In this document: positions 29,664-38,570 of the stretch, piece by piece
Layout of the letters: every line of letters starts with the position of its first letter
Position numbering within the stretch: the stretch's first letter is position 1
Origin: Fibrobacteria bacterium AD312
GTDB lineage: Bacteria; Fibrobacterota; Fibrobacteria; Fibrobacterales; Fibrobacteraceae
Assembly (NCBI GenBank): GCA_001462345.1
Contig: LIUM01000042.1
Span: forward strand, 1-64,000
Direction of reading: 5' to 3'
Length of the DNA: 64,000 bases
Notes under the pieces: model-generated
Database searches by the model: none
The model's input: the letters and a program-made list of their open reading frames with translations, nothing else
Told to the model about the DNA's origin: nothing
Translations under genes and position numbers: made by a program

Positions 29664-30680
29664 ATGATAAAATATTACATATTAAAAAACAAATTATTCT
29701 TTGCTTGGATTCTTTCTATTGTAGGAATTATAGTTCTTGGTTTTTTATATCAAGGCACCAACGTTATCTTTTCTGGCGTCGCTGAAGCAACAGAAACAAC
29801 AGTAAGTGTACAATCTGCTGTAGAAGTGGTTACTGTTCATGTCGTTGTTGGTCAGGAGATTAAAGACGGGGATACTTTAGTGGAGCTTAGTCGCAGTGAC
29901 CTGGTTCTTCGAATGAATGAAGTGAAGCGCGAATTAGATGCACTTGAAGGTCGTGGTAGTTTAAGTTCGGCGACGATTGATCAAAAAGTGGCAGAGGTCA
30001 AAGCCGATTTAGCGACTAAAAAGAACATGCTTTTATTTGAGATTGAAAAACTGAAATCAGAGTATCAGAAAAATTTAGAAATGGCTTCTAAATTAAAAAG
30101 TTTGTCTTCTAGTGTAGTAGCGAAAGCGGATTCAAACGATGCAATGAAAATGCGTATTCGCAATCTAGAACAAGAATTGAAAATGGTGGAAGACAATGCC
30201 AATGCCCAAATTGGAATTCTTCGTGGAAGTAAAGGGTTACAAAAAACGAGTAGTGAATCAGAAGCAGAGGGGCTTCGTCGAGAACTTGAATTGTTAAAGA
30301 AAGAACAAGATGATCTTGTGATTACAAGTAAAGGAAATTGGGTGGTCGCGAGTGTAAACGTTAGAGATGGTGAAAAAGTATCAAGCTTTTCTCCAATCAT
30401 TACGTTAACTCGTAAATCGCCTTCTTTAATTCGCGGTTACATTCACGAGAGTATGTATAAGAAAATGAAGGTAGGGGCCAAGGTGAATGTTATTTCTCAG
30501 GCCGATGGGAAAAAACTAGAAGGCGAGATTATTGGTCTAAGTAGCCGAATTGTGGAATTCCCTATTCGTTTGCGTAAAGTCCCTGAAGTGATTGTCTATG
30601 GACGAGAAGAATGCACTACTTTTAGGAGAGATGGTTTCCATTTCAGAAATTGCGGTCATAAAAAAATTATTGCAGAATGA
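29664..30680 (+). CDS. HlyD-like periplasmic adaptor (membrane fusion) protein
   Basis: A 338-residue protein with one N-terminal membrane anchor at about 11-30. A lipoyl/barrel-sandwich half follows (VQSAVEVVTVHVVVGQEIKDGD, residues 50-70), then a long coiled coil at about 80-225, the second lipoyl half (GNWVVASVNVRDGEKVSS) and a beta-barrel region (RGYIHESMYKKMKVGAKV). This is the standard layout of membrane fusion proteins that bridge inner and outer membranes. It lies 12 bases after the DUF4956 gene and 18 before the TolC-like gene. No ABC or RND pump is encoded nearby, so its inner-membrane partner may be the DUF4956 protein. Confidence 0.78.
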   Translation: MIKYYILKNKLFFAWILSIVGIIVLGFLYQGTNVIFSGVAEATETTVSVQSAVEVVTVHVVVGQEIKDGDTLVELSRSDLVLRMNEVKRELDALEGRGSLSSATIDQKVAEVKADLATKKNMLLFEIEKLKSEYQKNLEMASKLKSLSSSVVAKADSNDAMKMRIRNLEQELKMVEDNANAQIGILRGSKGLQKTSSESEAEGLRRELELLKKEQDDLVITSKGNWVVASVNVRDGEKVSSFSPIITLTRKSPSLIRGYIHESMYKKMKVGAKVNVISQADGKKLEGEIIGLSSRIVEFPIRLRKVPEVIVYGREECTTFRRDGFHFRNCGHKKIIAE

Positions 30681-30698
30681 TGATTCGGAGGAGAATAA

Positions 30699-32048
30699 AT
30701 GAATAAAATAAGTTTTATTTGTTTATTAATGACATCGGCCTTGATGGCGACTCCTTTAACTTGGGATCGTCTTGTGAAGTCTGCTGACGAAGATCCCGTG
30801 TTAAAAACAGCAGATCGTCGAATCGGATCCATTTCTTCAGGGCCAACTACAAAGCTTTGGGACGATTTAGAACTACGTTATAAATTAGGTGGGTTCGGCT
30901 TTTTAGAACACGATATAGAATTACGCCTGAAACCAAACTCCGTTGGTGAACAAAAGGCAACACGAAAGTACTGGAAAGCTCAGAAAAGTTACCAGCAAGC
31001 ACGTTATAATGTTGATAAATCTTATTTAATCTATGATCGATATGAAAGAGCTCTTCGTTATGTCATTCGTCAAAAAATGGCGACGATTAATGAAGAATTA
31101 TATCAAGTGAATCAAGATCGAATTACAGTACTTCATGCTAGAGCTGGTTCTGAAACATTCAATGCGGTTGATTTGATGAGTGCTATTGAAAAAACAGCAG
31201 CCTTAAGAGCTGAATTAATTGCAGATAGTACAGCCCTTCGTGATACAGAAATGAAATTGCGCTCTTGGGTTGCGTTTGATTCTATTTCTTTAGATACTTC
31301 TTGGCTCCCAACAATGGAAGAATTGAATGCGACTCTACAGCAAAAATCTCATGTAGACAGCACGTTCCCATTAATTGCAATGGCAAAAGGAAAGTGGAAT
31401 GTCAATGAAGAGCGTCTTATACAAGAAAATGCGGGTGATCGAGATTTTATTTCCTATATCGGTTTAGGCTATAAACATGTGATTGCTGAAAAAAAATACA
31501 AATGGATTGATAACATGGATTATACCCTTAATCCAGATCAGTATTCCGAATGGGGAGATGCCTGTAACATGGAAGCGACTTGTGAGGCTTGGTTACTTTC
31601 TCGTTCAGAAGATGATCGCCGTATGATTGATAAGTTTTATTTGAATATTGGAATTAAATTGCCTTTCTTTTCAAATAACAATGACGATTTGATGCGCCGT
31701 CAAATTTCTGTATTAGATGCGGAAAGCGATTATTTAGATGAGTATAGAGATTTAGATCAAAAAGTGGCTCGTTTACATGAAGAAATCGTAGCTTTAATTG
31801 CTCAGTGGAAAGTGCAAAAGGATTTTGTGGCTCAAGTGGATGCAGGTAGTGTTTTCCAAGAGTTTGCTGCCATGGCTAGCTCTGACCCATTACTCCTTTT
31901 ACGTGCAAAAGAAAGTGTTTTAGAAAGCACCTTAAAGGCAGTCAAGTTAGAATATGACATTTTTCAGAGATATCTAATTCTATTAGATTATGCAGGTGTA
32001 TTTTCTCGAAGCGATATCAGCAATCATCTTAAAGCTGGATTAAAATAA
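30699..32048 (+). CDS. TolC-like outer-membrane factor (probable)
   Basis: A 449-residue exported protein: signal peptide at about 1-17 (cleavage near LMA), then largely helical, coiled-coil-prone sequence in two halves (about 85-190 and 330-440) separated by shorter beta-prone stretches. That distribution and the N-terminal LTWDRLVKSADEDPVLK segment fit the outer-membrane efflux protein fold. Similarity is weak by eye and the call leans on context with the HlyD-like gene just upstream. The stop TAA shares its last base with the next ATG, implying coupled translation. Confidence 0.6.
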   Translation: MNKISFICLLMTSALMATPLTWDRLVKSADEDPVLKTADRRIGSISSGPTTKLWDDLELRYKLGGFGFLEHDIELRLKPNSVGEQKATRKYWKAQKSYQQARYNVDKSYLIYDRYERALRYVIRQKMATINEELYQVNQDRITVLHARAGSETFNAVDLMSAIEKTAALRAELIADSTALRDTEMKLRSWVAFDSISLDTSWLPTMEELNATLQQKSHVDSTFPLIAMAKGKWNVNEERLIQENAGDRDFISYIGLGYKHVIAEKKYKWIDNMDYTLNPDQYSEWGDACNMEATCEAWLLSRSEDDRRMIDKFYLNIGIKLPFFSNNNDDLMRRQISVLDAESDYLDEYRDLDQKVARLHEEIVALIAQWKVQKDFVAQVDAGSVFQEFAAMASSDPLLLLRAKESVLESTLKAVKLEYDIFQRYLILLDYAGVFSRSDISNHLKAGLK

Positions 32049-32869
32049 TGGCTGGAGCTCGTGGCTTTAGCACACTCGAACGATTTGAACTGAAATATCA
32101 TATTCCAGTTTCTTGGGCTGATCGTATTGGAAGTTTAATTGCTCCATATTGTGAAGAAGACTATTATTCTAAAATTACTCCTGGCGGTTTTTATTGGATT
32201 ACAAACCTTTATTTGGATTCGCCAAGGTGGACTTTTTTAAATTGGAAAAAAGCGGGCCTATTAGATCGTTTTAATATGAGAGTGCGTACTTATGGAGAAC
32301 ATCCTGATCCAGAAGGTGTTTTTCATTTTGAAGTCAAAAGAAAGATAAAATCCGTTTGTTATAAAAGTAGAGCGACGATTAAAGGGGCTAAGCCTTCAGT
32401 CGTATTTAATCAGTCTCCAGAACATTGGCATGCTAAATCAGAACGAGATGTAAAATACCTTAAAGATTTTCTTTATAAAACAACGCTTCATAATGCTAAG
32501 CCTCGTTTATTAACCCAATATAAGCGAAGAGCTTGGTTTGGAATCACAGAAGAATATTCACGAGTTACAATTGATACTGGCATGCGGTTCCGTGAAGAAA
32601 ATGGATTTGATTATTCTGTAAATCCTCAATACATGCATTCTACGGGATTGCCCAAGTTTTTTGCTCCTGCTTGCGATGCTGTTTTGGAGTTGAAATGCCC
32701 ATGTTCACAAGTGCCGTTTTGGATGATTGATTTGATTAAAATATTAAATTTAAAACAAGGTGGGTTTTCTAAGTTCGGTAACGCTGCTGCAGAGTGGATG
32801 CGAGTATATGAAAATCCTAGAGGGTTCAAAACCCCTCTATATACCAGTTTAGCTGGAAATTTTTTCTAA
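32048..32869 (+). CDS. VTC-domain polyphosphate-polymerase-like protein
   Basis: A 273-residue soluble protein matching the VTC catalytic domain, a triphosphate tunnel metalloenzyme. Alternating charged residues on tunnel strands are visible: E14/K16 (RFELKY), R78/R80 (RFNMRVRTYG), E95/K97/K99 (FEVKRK), Y158/R160, E214/K216 (AVLELKCP) and K242 (FSKFG). In yeast VTC4 this domain makes polyphosphate from ATP. No SPX sensor or membrane domain is fused to it; the operon's DUF4956 protein could be the membrane part. No signal peptide, so cytoplasmic. Confidence 0.82.
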   Translation: MAGARGFSTLERFELKYHIPVSWADRIGSLIAPYCEEDYYSKITPGGFYWITNLYLDSPRWTFLNWKKAGLLDRFNMRVRTYGEHPDPEGVFHFEVKRKIKSVCYKSRATIKGAKPSVVFNQSPEHWHAKSERDVKYLKDFLYKTTLHNAKPRLLTQYKRRAWFGITEEYSRVTIDTGMRFREENGFDYSVNPQYMHSTGLPKFFAPACDAVLELKCPCSQVPFWMIDLIKILNLKQGGFSKFGNAAAEWMRVYENPRGFKTPLYTSLAGNFF

Positions 32870-32880
32870 AGGAAGTCATT

Positions 32881-34416
32881 ATGAGAAAGTTATTTTTAAC
32901 TACAACTATTCTTTTCTCTTCTCTTTTTTGTTTAGTGAGTTGTTCTGATGAACCTATTGTAAAAAAGGATGACTCTCCTGTTTTAGGGTGCACTGAAATC
33001 ATGTACAATACAGGAACTGATTCTCTAGAGTTTGTGGAATTAAAAATAATGAGTGGGCCTTCCATTGTTGATATGGCTGCGTTGAACCTTCGTCTTGAAG
33101 GAGTCGTGGATTTTACGTTCCCTAATCAGCCTTTAGATACGGGTGAGTATATTGTGGTGACGAATGATCCCGTTTTATTTAAAGCAAAATACCCACAGTT
33201 TACTGGCCGTCTTTTTGGCCCTTGGGATCTTGATGAGGAAGGCGTTCTTCCAAAATTACCAGCGGAAGGTGATAATGTCGAAATTAAGTTAACTGGTAAA
33301 GGGGATGTTTCTTGTAGCTTTAGTGGAGAACCACCTTGGCCAAGTTTAGCTAATGGGAAAGGACGCTCTTTGGTCTATTTAGGAGGTGGGTTGAATTCTA
33401 CTCATGCAGAAGCTTGGGCTGCTCATGCTACAGATGGCGGTAATCCAGGCGGCCCTGATACTTATATTCCGACATTAACTGTTCGTATTAATGAAGTGGC
33501 GCCTGTATTAGAAGGAAATGCTAGTTGGGTGGAAATTTATAATTCGGGTACAGAGTCTGTTGATTTAAGTGGCTGGGAATTTGAGTACACGACTAAAAAC
33601 AAGACATATACTTTAGCTGAAGGGACTGTTGTTGGGCCAAAAGCGTATTTGGTTTTAGATGGAACAGAAATAACTGGTGATTTCGGGACTGATGGGCTTT
33701 ATGTTACTGCAAATGGCTCAGATTACTATTTGAGAGAAGTAGTTCAGGGTGTGAAAACAGGCGCTGAAACAAGCTTAAAGGCTTCTGCAGGTCTTTATAC
33801 AAGTGGTTTTATGGACTTAGTGGATGGCAGCATAGCACAAGGGAGTTTAGCTACTCCTACTCCTGGTGCTGCAAATGATAAACTAATCGCTGGGCCAGTT
33901 TTCATTAATGAAATTCATTACCATCCAGTGGATACAGAAAACCCAGAATTGCGTCGTCAAGAAGTAGAGTTTTTAGAATTGATTAATAAGAGTGAAGAGG
34001 ATATTTCATTTAACCCAATCATTCTTGAAAAACCAGGGTATTGGAAAGTGGATGGCATAAAAATGTCTTTTGTTTCACCTGCATCTATCCCAGCAAATGG
34101 TTTTGCTCTTCTTATTGAATCCACTGCTGATAGTGCTTTCTTCCGTCAGTATAATAACATTTCTGCAAATGTTCCTATTTACTATTACCAAGGAAAGCTT
34201 TCTAATCGAGGAGAATTATTAGTTTTGAAACGCCCTTATAGTTATGATGCGAATGAATGGTATTTCTCTTTTGAAGATGCTGTTTTGTATTCGGATGATT
34301 GGGATGGAACGAGAGAAGCGGACGGCTTAGGAAAAAGTTTACAGCGTACCGATTATACTTCTATGGGTTATGAATCAGGTGCTTGGAAAGCCGCTATTCC
34401 AACTCCTGGTCGTTAA
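32881..34416 (+). CDS. Lamin-tail-domain surface lipoprotein
   Basis: A 511-residue lipoprotein: signal ending in the lipobox LVSC (Cys21). There are three beta-rich modules of lamin-tail-domain type, recognised by GCTEIMYN near residue 39, VRINEVAP near 200 and VFINEIHYHP near 340, each followed by an 'E-(L/I)-x-N' strand pattern such as WVEIYNSG and FLELINKS. The second module has the classic LSGWEFEY. LTD domains in bacteria are cell-surface modules often near CotH proteins. It closes the operon, 11 bases after the VTC gene, and precedes a terminator. Confidence 0.8.
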   Translation: MRKLFLTTTILFSSLFCLVSCSDEPIVKKDDSPVLGCTEIMYNTGTDSLEFVELKIMSGPSIVDMAALNLRLEGVVDFTFPNQPLDTGEYIVVTNDPVLFKAKYPQFTGRLFGPWDLDEEGVLPKLPAEGDNVEIKLTGKGDVSCSFSGEPPWPSLANGKGRSLVYLGGGLNSTHAEAWAAHATDGGNPGGPDTYIPTLTVRINEVAPVLEGNASWVEIYNSGTESVDLSGWEFEYTTKNKTYTLAEGTVVGPKAYLVLDGTEITGDFGTDGLYVTANGSDYYLREVVQGVKTGAETSLKASAGLYTSGFMDLVDGSIAQGSLATPTPGAANDKLIAGPVFINEIHYHPVDTENPELRRQEVEFLELINKSEEDISFNPIILEKPGYWKVDGIKMSFVSPASIPANGFALLIESTADSAFFRQYNNISANVPIYYYQGKLSNRGELLVLKRPYSYDANEWYFSFEDAVLYSDDWDGTREADGLGKSLQRTDYTSMGYESGAWKAAIPTPGR

Positions 34417-34460
34417 TAAAAAACATTTTTTCTCAATTAACAGAAAATTGGAAACCATAA

Positions 34461-34495
34461 AAAAAAGACCTTGCCTTTAAGGCGGTCTTTTTTTG
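34461..34495 (+). terminator. Intrinsic terminator after the VTC/DUF4956 operon
   Basis: AAAAAAGACC pairs with GGTCTTTTTT, with an inner GCC/GGC helix, giving a long A/T-flanked hairpin ending in a T run. It bounds the five-gene unit on the 3' side. Confidence 0.88.
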
Positions 34496-34548
34496 TATTT
34501 TTATATATGTAAAAAAGCCCTGTGGGCAAATTCATAAGGAGATTATAA

Positions 34549-35262
34549 ATGATTTTTGATCCTTTATATATGGCTATTTTGGTTATTGGCCTTGTTTTAT
34601 CTGGAATCACTTCTTTTATGGTTTCAAGTCGTTTTAAGGCTGGCCAAAAAGTTCGAATTCAAAGCGGCCTTACTGGAGCTGAAGTGGCAAAAGCGATTCT
34701 TGCTGATGCGGGTGTAACAGATGTTACCATTCATGAAGCCAGAGGTTTTTTAGCAGATCACTACAATCCATTAAACAAGACGTTGCATTTATCTAAAGAT
34801 GTTTATCATGGTACAAATGCTAGTGCCGCTGGTGTGGCTGCTCATGAGGTAGGGCATGCTCTACAGCATGCTGAAAACTACTTTCCTATGTGGCTCCGTT
34901 CGTTTATCGTTCCAGCAGCTAATATTGGCTCGAATTTGGGTCCATGGCTTGTGATTATTGGTATTGTTTTGATGAGTGTTCAATCGTTAGGTTTTGGTCA
35001 ATCCGTCGCCATTTTTGGTGTGGCACTTTTTGCTTTGTCGACTGTTTTTACTTTTGTCACGGTGCCAGTAGAATTTGATGCATCTAACCGAGCAAAAAAG
35101 CGTTTACAAGTATTAAATATTGTGCAACAAGGCCGAGAATATAAAGCTGTTTCAGCGGTTCTTTTGGCTGCTGGGCTGACTTATGTCGCGGCTGCTATTC
35201 AATCATTAATGCAACTAGTTTACTGGGCTATTCGCGCTGGTTTATTAAGAAATAATGATTGA
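34549..35262 (+). CDS. Membrane zinc metalloprotease, YugP family
   Basis: A 237-residue protein with an N-terminal membrane segment (about 6-27). It has the zinc-binding motif HEVGH at residues 99-103 within a GVAAHEVGHALQH context, two central membrane segments at about 128-175, and a C-terminal one. The VPVEFDASNRAKKRL segment near 175-190 supplies the third ligand region. This layout is typical of the YugP (Zn_peptidase_2) family, whose substrate is unknown. AAGGAG precedes the ATG. It probably pairs with the small gene that starts 11 bases later. Confidence 0.88.
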   Translation: MIFDPLYMAILVIGLVLSGITSFMVSSRFKAGQKVRIQSGLTGAEVAKAILADAGVTDVTIHEARGFLADHYNPLNKTLHLSKDVYHGTNASAAGVAAHEVGHALQHAENYFPMWLRSFIVPAANIGSNLGPWLVIIGIVLMSVQSLGFGQSVAIFGVALFALSTVFTFVTVPVEFDASNRAKKRLQVLNIVQQGREYKAVSAVLLAAGLTYVAAAIQSLMQLVYWAIRAGLLRNND

Positions 35263-35273
35263 GGATTATTGAT

Positions 35274-35558
35274 ATGGCTGTAAAAACAATTTCGGTAGAA
35301 TGCCCATGTTGTAAGGGGACTCTTGTGGTTGATCCAGAAACAGGATCCGTTTTAAGTCATCAGGAATATAAAAAAGAAAAGCTTTCTTTAGATGCTTTTA
35401 TGTCTCAGCAGAAAAATAGAGCCGCTGAGTTAGACGCTAAATTTGAAGCAGCGAAAGAAAAAGAAAAACACAAACTCGATTTGATAGAAAAAAAATTTCA
35501 AGCCGCGAAAGAGAATAAGAACCTTAAAGATCCTCCTCCAACGGTATTGTGGGATTAA
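35274..35558 (+). CDS. Small CxxC/coiled-coil protein of unknown function
   Basis: A 94-residue protein. I start it at ATG 35274, preceded by GAGG at 9 bases. The N-terminus holds one CPCC cluster (VECPCCKGTLVVD) that could be half of a zinc ribbon. The rest is a charged helical coiled coil rich in Lys, Glu and Ala (about residues 28-85). I recognise no family with confidence. Its last 35 bases overlap the 3' end of scpA on the opposite strand. Confidence 0.65.
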   Translation: MAVKTISVECPCCKGTLVVDPETGSVLSHQEYKKEKLSLDAFMSQQKNRAAELDAKFEAAKEKEKHKLDLIEKKFQAAKENKNLKDPPPTVLWD

Positions 35559-36627
35559 TTTCTTTTTCTTCAAACTCGTTTTTTGTTGCTGATTTATTTT
35601 CGTCTTCTGAAGATAATTCAGGAGTAGGCTCTGTTTCTTGTATAGCTTCTATTGAAGACGCTGATTCGGTAAGAGATATACGCCCTTCAAGCATCGCCAG
35701 AAGGTCTTCTTCTTGAATAGATTTACCTTGAGAAGCCCAGAGAACGGCCTCACGCATGACTGCATCAATAGACGCTGCTTTGTTTTGAGCTAAACTCGAT
35801 TCGCGTTCGCGAAGGGCATCAATTAAGCCTTGCTTGAATTCAGGGTCTTTAGAAAGAATCACGGTTTCATTTGACATTTCATCGGCATAGTCATTATTAT
35901 TCTTTTTGCGATAAAGCCAGATGGGGCCAAATGGTTCGCCTTGTCTAAAAACGACTTCGTCCGTTTTGATCATTTCCATAAGTGCCATAAAAGTAACAGC
36001 GGCAACGATAGGGTGCTGATCTCTTCCTAGTAAATCTTCAAATAAAGCTCTACCATGAGCGGAGAGGTAGTTGCTAATTACCTGTTGACGGTCTTCGATC
36101 GTGACGTAGTCAAGTTCAATATGATGAATAGTTTCTGCGTTTCTAGCTTTTAGACTTTTTTGATAAGCTCTAAATAGCTGCCAAATATTAGCATCGGCAA
36201 GAGTCTCTTCTTCATTGGTTGATTTTTCTAAGCGCCCCCTATAAAAAGTTCCAAAGTTTTCCAGTTCTTTTTCTTGAAGCTCTTTAGCTACTTGTTTATA
36301 GCGTTGGTATTCGAGCATTTCTCTTAAAAGCTGCTCGCGGTCTTCAGAAAATTCAAGAAGTTCTTCTTCACTTTGAGCCTCTTTTGGGAGAAGTTCTCTG
36401 ACTTTTAATGCCATCAAACGGCTTGCCATCAAAAGAAAGTCACCTGCGGCAGATAAGTCCGCTTGTGCTAAGTCTTTAATCCAAGTTAAATATTGGTCCG
36501 TTATTTCTGCAATGGAAATTTCACCTGGGTTCACTTCATTTTTTTGAACCAAGTAAAGTAAAAGATCCATTGGACCTTCAAAAGCGCCGATGCGGACTTC
36601 GTAATCTTCTTTTTCAGAAATAATCAT
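35524..36627 (-). CDS. scpA: Segregation and condensation protein A
   Basis: A 367-residue kleisin. The N-terminal SMC-neck-binding part begins IGAFEGPMDLLLYLVQKNEV near residue 12, the family hallmark, followed by AAGDFLLMASRLMALKVRELLP near 61. The winged-helix region (VTFMALMEMIKTDEVVFRQ) is near 205-225. The C-terminal ~120 residues are an acidic, low-complexity extension that makes it longer than the usual 240-260. ScpA closes the SMC ring with ScpB; neither scpB nor smc is in the window. It lies 18 bases after glmS. Confidence 0.92.
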   Translation of the reverse strand: MIISEKEDYEVRIGAFEGPMDLLLYLVQKNEVNPGEISIAEITDQYLTWIKDLAQADLSAAGDFLLMASRLMALKVRELLPKEAQSEEELLEFSEDREQLLREMLEYQRYKQVAKELQEKELENFGTFYRGRLEKSTNEEETLADANIWQLFRAYQKSLKARNAETIHHIELDYVTIEDRQQVISNYLSAHGRALFEDLLGRDQHPIVAAVTFMALMEMIKTDEVVFRQGEPFGPIWLYRKKNNNDYADEMSNETVILSKDPEFKQGLIDALRERESSLAQNKAASIDAVMREAVLWASQGKSIQEEDLLAMLEGRISLTESASSIEAIQETEPTPELSSEDENKSATKNEFEEKEINPTIPLEEDL

Positions 36628-36645
36628 AAAAGAAAAGATAAATAA

Positions 36646-38475
36646 TTATTCTACAGTGACGCTCTTCGCTAGGTTTCTTGGTTGATCTACGTCGTTTCCG
36701 CGAAGTACTGCTATATGATAAGCGAGCAATTGTAAAGGGATACAAGTGATCAATGGCATAAGCATAGGAAGAGTTTGTGGAATTTGAATCACATGATCAG
36801 CAAATTGGTCTAAAACGGTACTTTGCTCTGTAGTAATTGCAATGACTCGACCACCACGAGCTTTAATTTCTCGAATGTTTGAAACAATCTTATCAAAAAG
36901 GCCGTCATTAGGAGCAATTACAACCACTGGCATGTCTTCATCAATTAAGGCAATAGGCCCATGTTTCATTTCTGCTGCTGGGTAACCTTCAGCATGTATG
37001 TAGCTGATTTCTTTGAGCTTTAAAGCCCCTTCCATTGCTACGGGATAGTTGTAGTGGCGACCTAAGTATAAAAAGTTTTTAGAATGAATAAAGTCTTTTG
37101 CGATTTCGGCAATCTGATTAGAAAGTTCAAGTGTGGCTTGAACAAGATTGGGAATTTCATAAATGGCCTTTGCAATATCAATGCCTTTTTCAAATGAAAT
37201 ATGACGTTGCCTACCTAACAAAAGAGCGATCATGGCGAGTACTGCGACTTGAGAAGTAAAGGCTTTTGTGCTTGCGACACCGATCTCTGGCCCAGCATGA
37301 AGATAGACTCCTCCGTTAGAATAACGGGCAATAGAAGAACCTACGGCGTTACAAATGCCAAGAACCGTGGCTCCTTTATGTTGAGCTTCCTTTAAGGCAG
37401 CGAGAGTATCTGCTGTTTCTCCTGATTGAGAAATCGTGAGAACAAGGGTCCCTGGATTAATAATCGGATTACGGTAGCGGAATTCGGAAGCATATTCTAC
37501 TTCTACTGGAATTCCAGCTAGATCCTCAATCATATATTCACCAACCATGCCTGCGTAATAGCTCGTTCCACAGGCGATAATAATAATTCGGTTAATGGAT
37601 CTAAGCTCTTTAATATTGGAGTCTAAACCAGCTAGTTTAGCTGTTCCATCGGCAAGCAGAAGTCTGCCACGCATGGTGTTACGTAAAGATTCTGGCTGCT
37701 CAAAAATTTCTTTTAACATGAAGTGAGGAAATCCGCCTTTGGCTACAGACTCGACATCAAACTCAACTTCTTGTACTTCACGTTGAACTTGTTGATTGCT
37801 CATGTTTAGAAGCTCATATTTTGATCCTTTAATTACAACAACATCGTTGTCGTCGAGGTACACCACTTTTTGAGTATGATGAACAATGGCAGAAACATCA
37901 CTTGCTAAGAAATAATCGTTAGTATCACCTATTCCTAGAATTAAAGGACTTCCGCGACGAGCTCCAACAAGGACATTGGGTTCTTGTTCACAAAGAACGG
38001 CAATACCAAAAGCGCCTTCTAATTTACTAATGGCTTGAAGGACAGCGGCTTTGATATCTCCTTTATAAAAGCGTGCGATTAAATGAGCAATGACTTCGGT
38101 ATCAGTATCTGAAACAAATTTTATACCCTCTGATTGTAATTTCGATTTCAGGATGGCGTAATTTTCAATAATACCATTATGCACAACAGATATTTTACCA
38201 TCATAACTACAATGAGGGTGAGCATTGCATTCCACTGGAGCTCCATGTGTAGCCCAACGAGTATGGGCAATACCAATGTTTCCCTTAAAACACTTGTCGC
38301 TCAACTTCTCTTCAAGTGCAATGATTTTACCAGAGGCTTTTTCTGTTTGAATTTTATTATTACAAATAATTGAAATACCAGCGCTATCATAACCTCGATA
38401 TTCTAATTTTTTTAAACCCTCTAGAAGAATAGGGAGAGCTTCCTGTTCACCAATATAGCCAACGATACCGCACAT
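36646..38475 (-). CDS. glmS: Glutamine-fructose-6-phosphate aminotransferase (isomerizing)
   Basis: A 609-residue GlmS, which makes glucosamine 6-phosphate for peptidoglycan and LPS. Cys2 (MCGIVGYIG) is the N-terminal glutaminase nucleophile after Met removal. LEYRGYDSAG near residue 24 and THGAPVECNAHPH near 72 follow. Two SIS isomerase domains occupy about 285-600 (SQSGETADTLAAL near 345, ending QPRNLAKSVTVE). The length is normal. The 171-base upstream spacer is shared with a divergent FKBP gene and shows no glmS ribozyme. Confidence 0.96.
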   Translation of the reverse strand: MCGIVGYIGEQEALPILLEGLKKLEYRGYDSAGISIICNNKIQTEKASGKIIALEEKLSDKCFKGNIGIAHTRWATHGAPVECNAHPHCSYDGKISVVHNGIIENYAILKSKLQSEGIKFVSDTDTEVIAHLIARFYKGDIKAAVLQAISKLEGAFGIAVLCEQEPNVLVGARRGSPLILGIGDTNDYFLASDVSAIVHHTQKVVYLDDNDVVVIKGSKYELLNMSNQQVQREVQEVEFDVESVAKGGFPHFMLKEIFEQPESLRNTMRGRLLLADGTAKLAGLDSNIKELRSINRIIIIACGTSYYAGMVGEYMIEDLAGIPVEVEYASEFRYRNPIINPGTLVLTISQSGETADTLAALKEAQHKGATVLGICNAVGSSIARYSNGGVYLHAGPEIGVASTKAFTSQVAVLAMIALLLGRQRHISFEKGIDIAKAIYEIPNLVQATLELSNQIAEIAKDFIHSKNFLYLGRHYNYPVAMEGALKLKEISYIHAEGYPAAEMKHGPIALIDEDMPVVVIAPNDGLFDKIVSNIREIKARGGRVIAITTEQSTVLDQFADHVIQIPQTLPMLMPLITCIPLQLLAYHIAVLRGNDVDQPRNLAKSVTVE

Positions 38476-38540
38476 AAATTACTCTGATTGAAATAAACTT
38501 TTCCAAAAATACATATAATGAGTTTTAAAAAACACCTAAA

Positions 38541-38570
38541 AATGAGATAGAATGAGCTAGAATGAATTAA
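38541..38570. repeat. Three tandem 10-bp repeats between glmS and the FKBP gene
   Basis: AATGAGATAG, AATGAGCTAG and AATGAATTAA follow one another with a 10-bp period. They lie in the middle of the divergent spacer, 66 bases from the glmS start and 77 from the FKBP start. One-helical-turn spacing would suit a multimeric regulator, but this is inference from pattern only. Confidence 0.55.

Noticed and set aside
38541..38570. CRISPR array
   Set aside because: The repeats are 10 bp with no spacers and no cas genes anywhere in the window.
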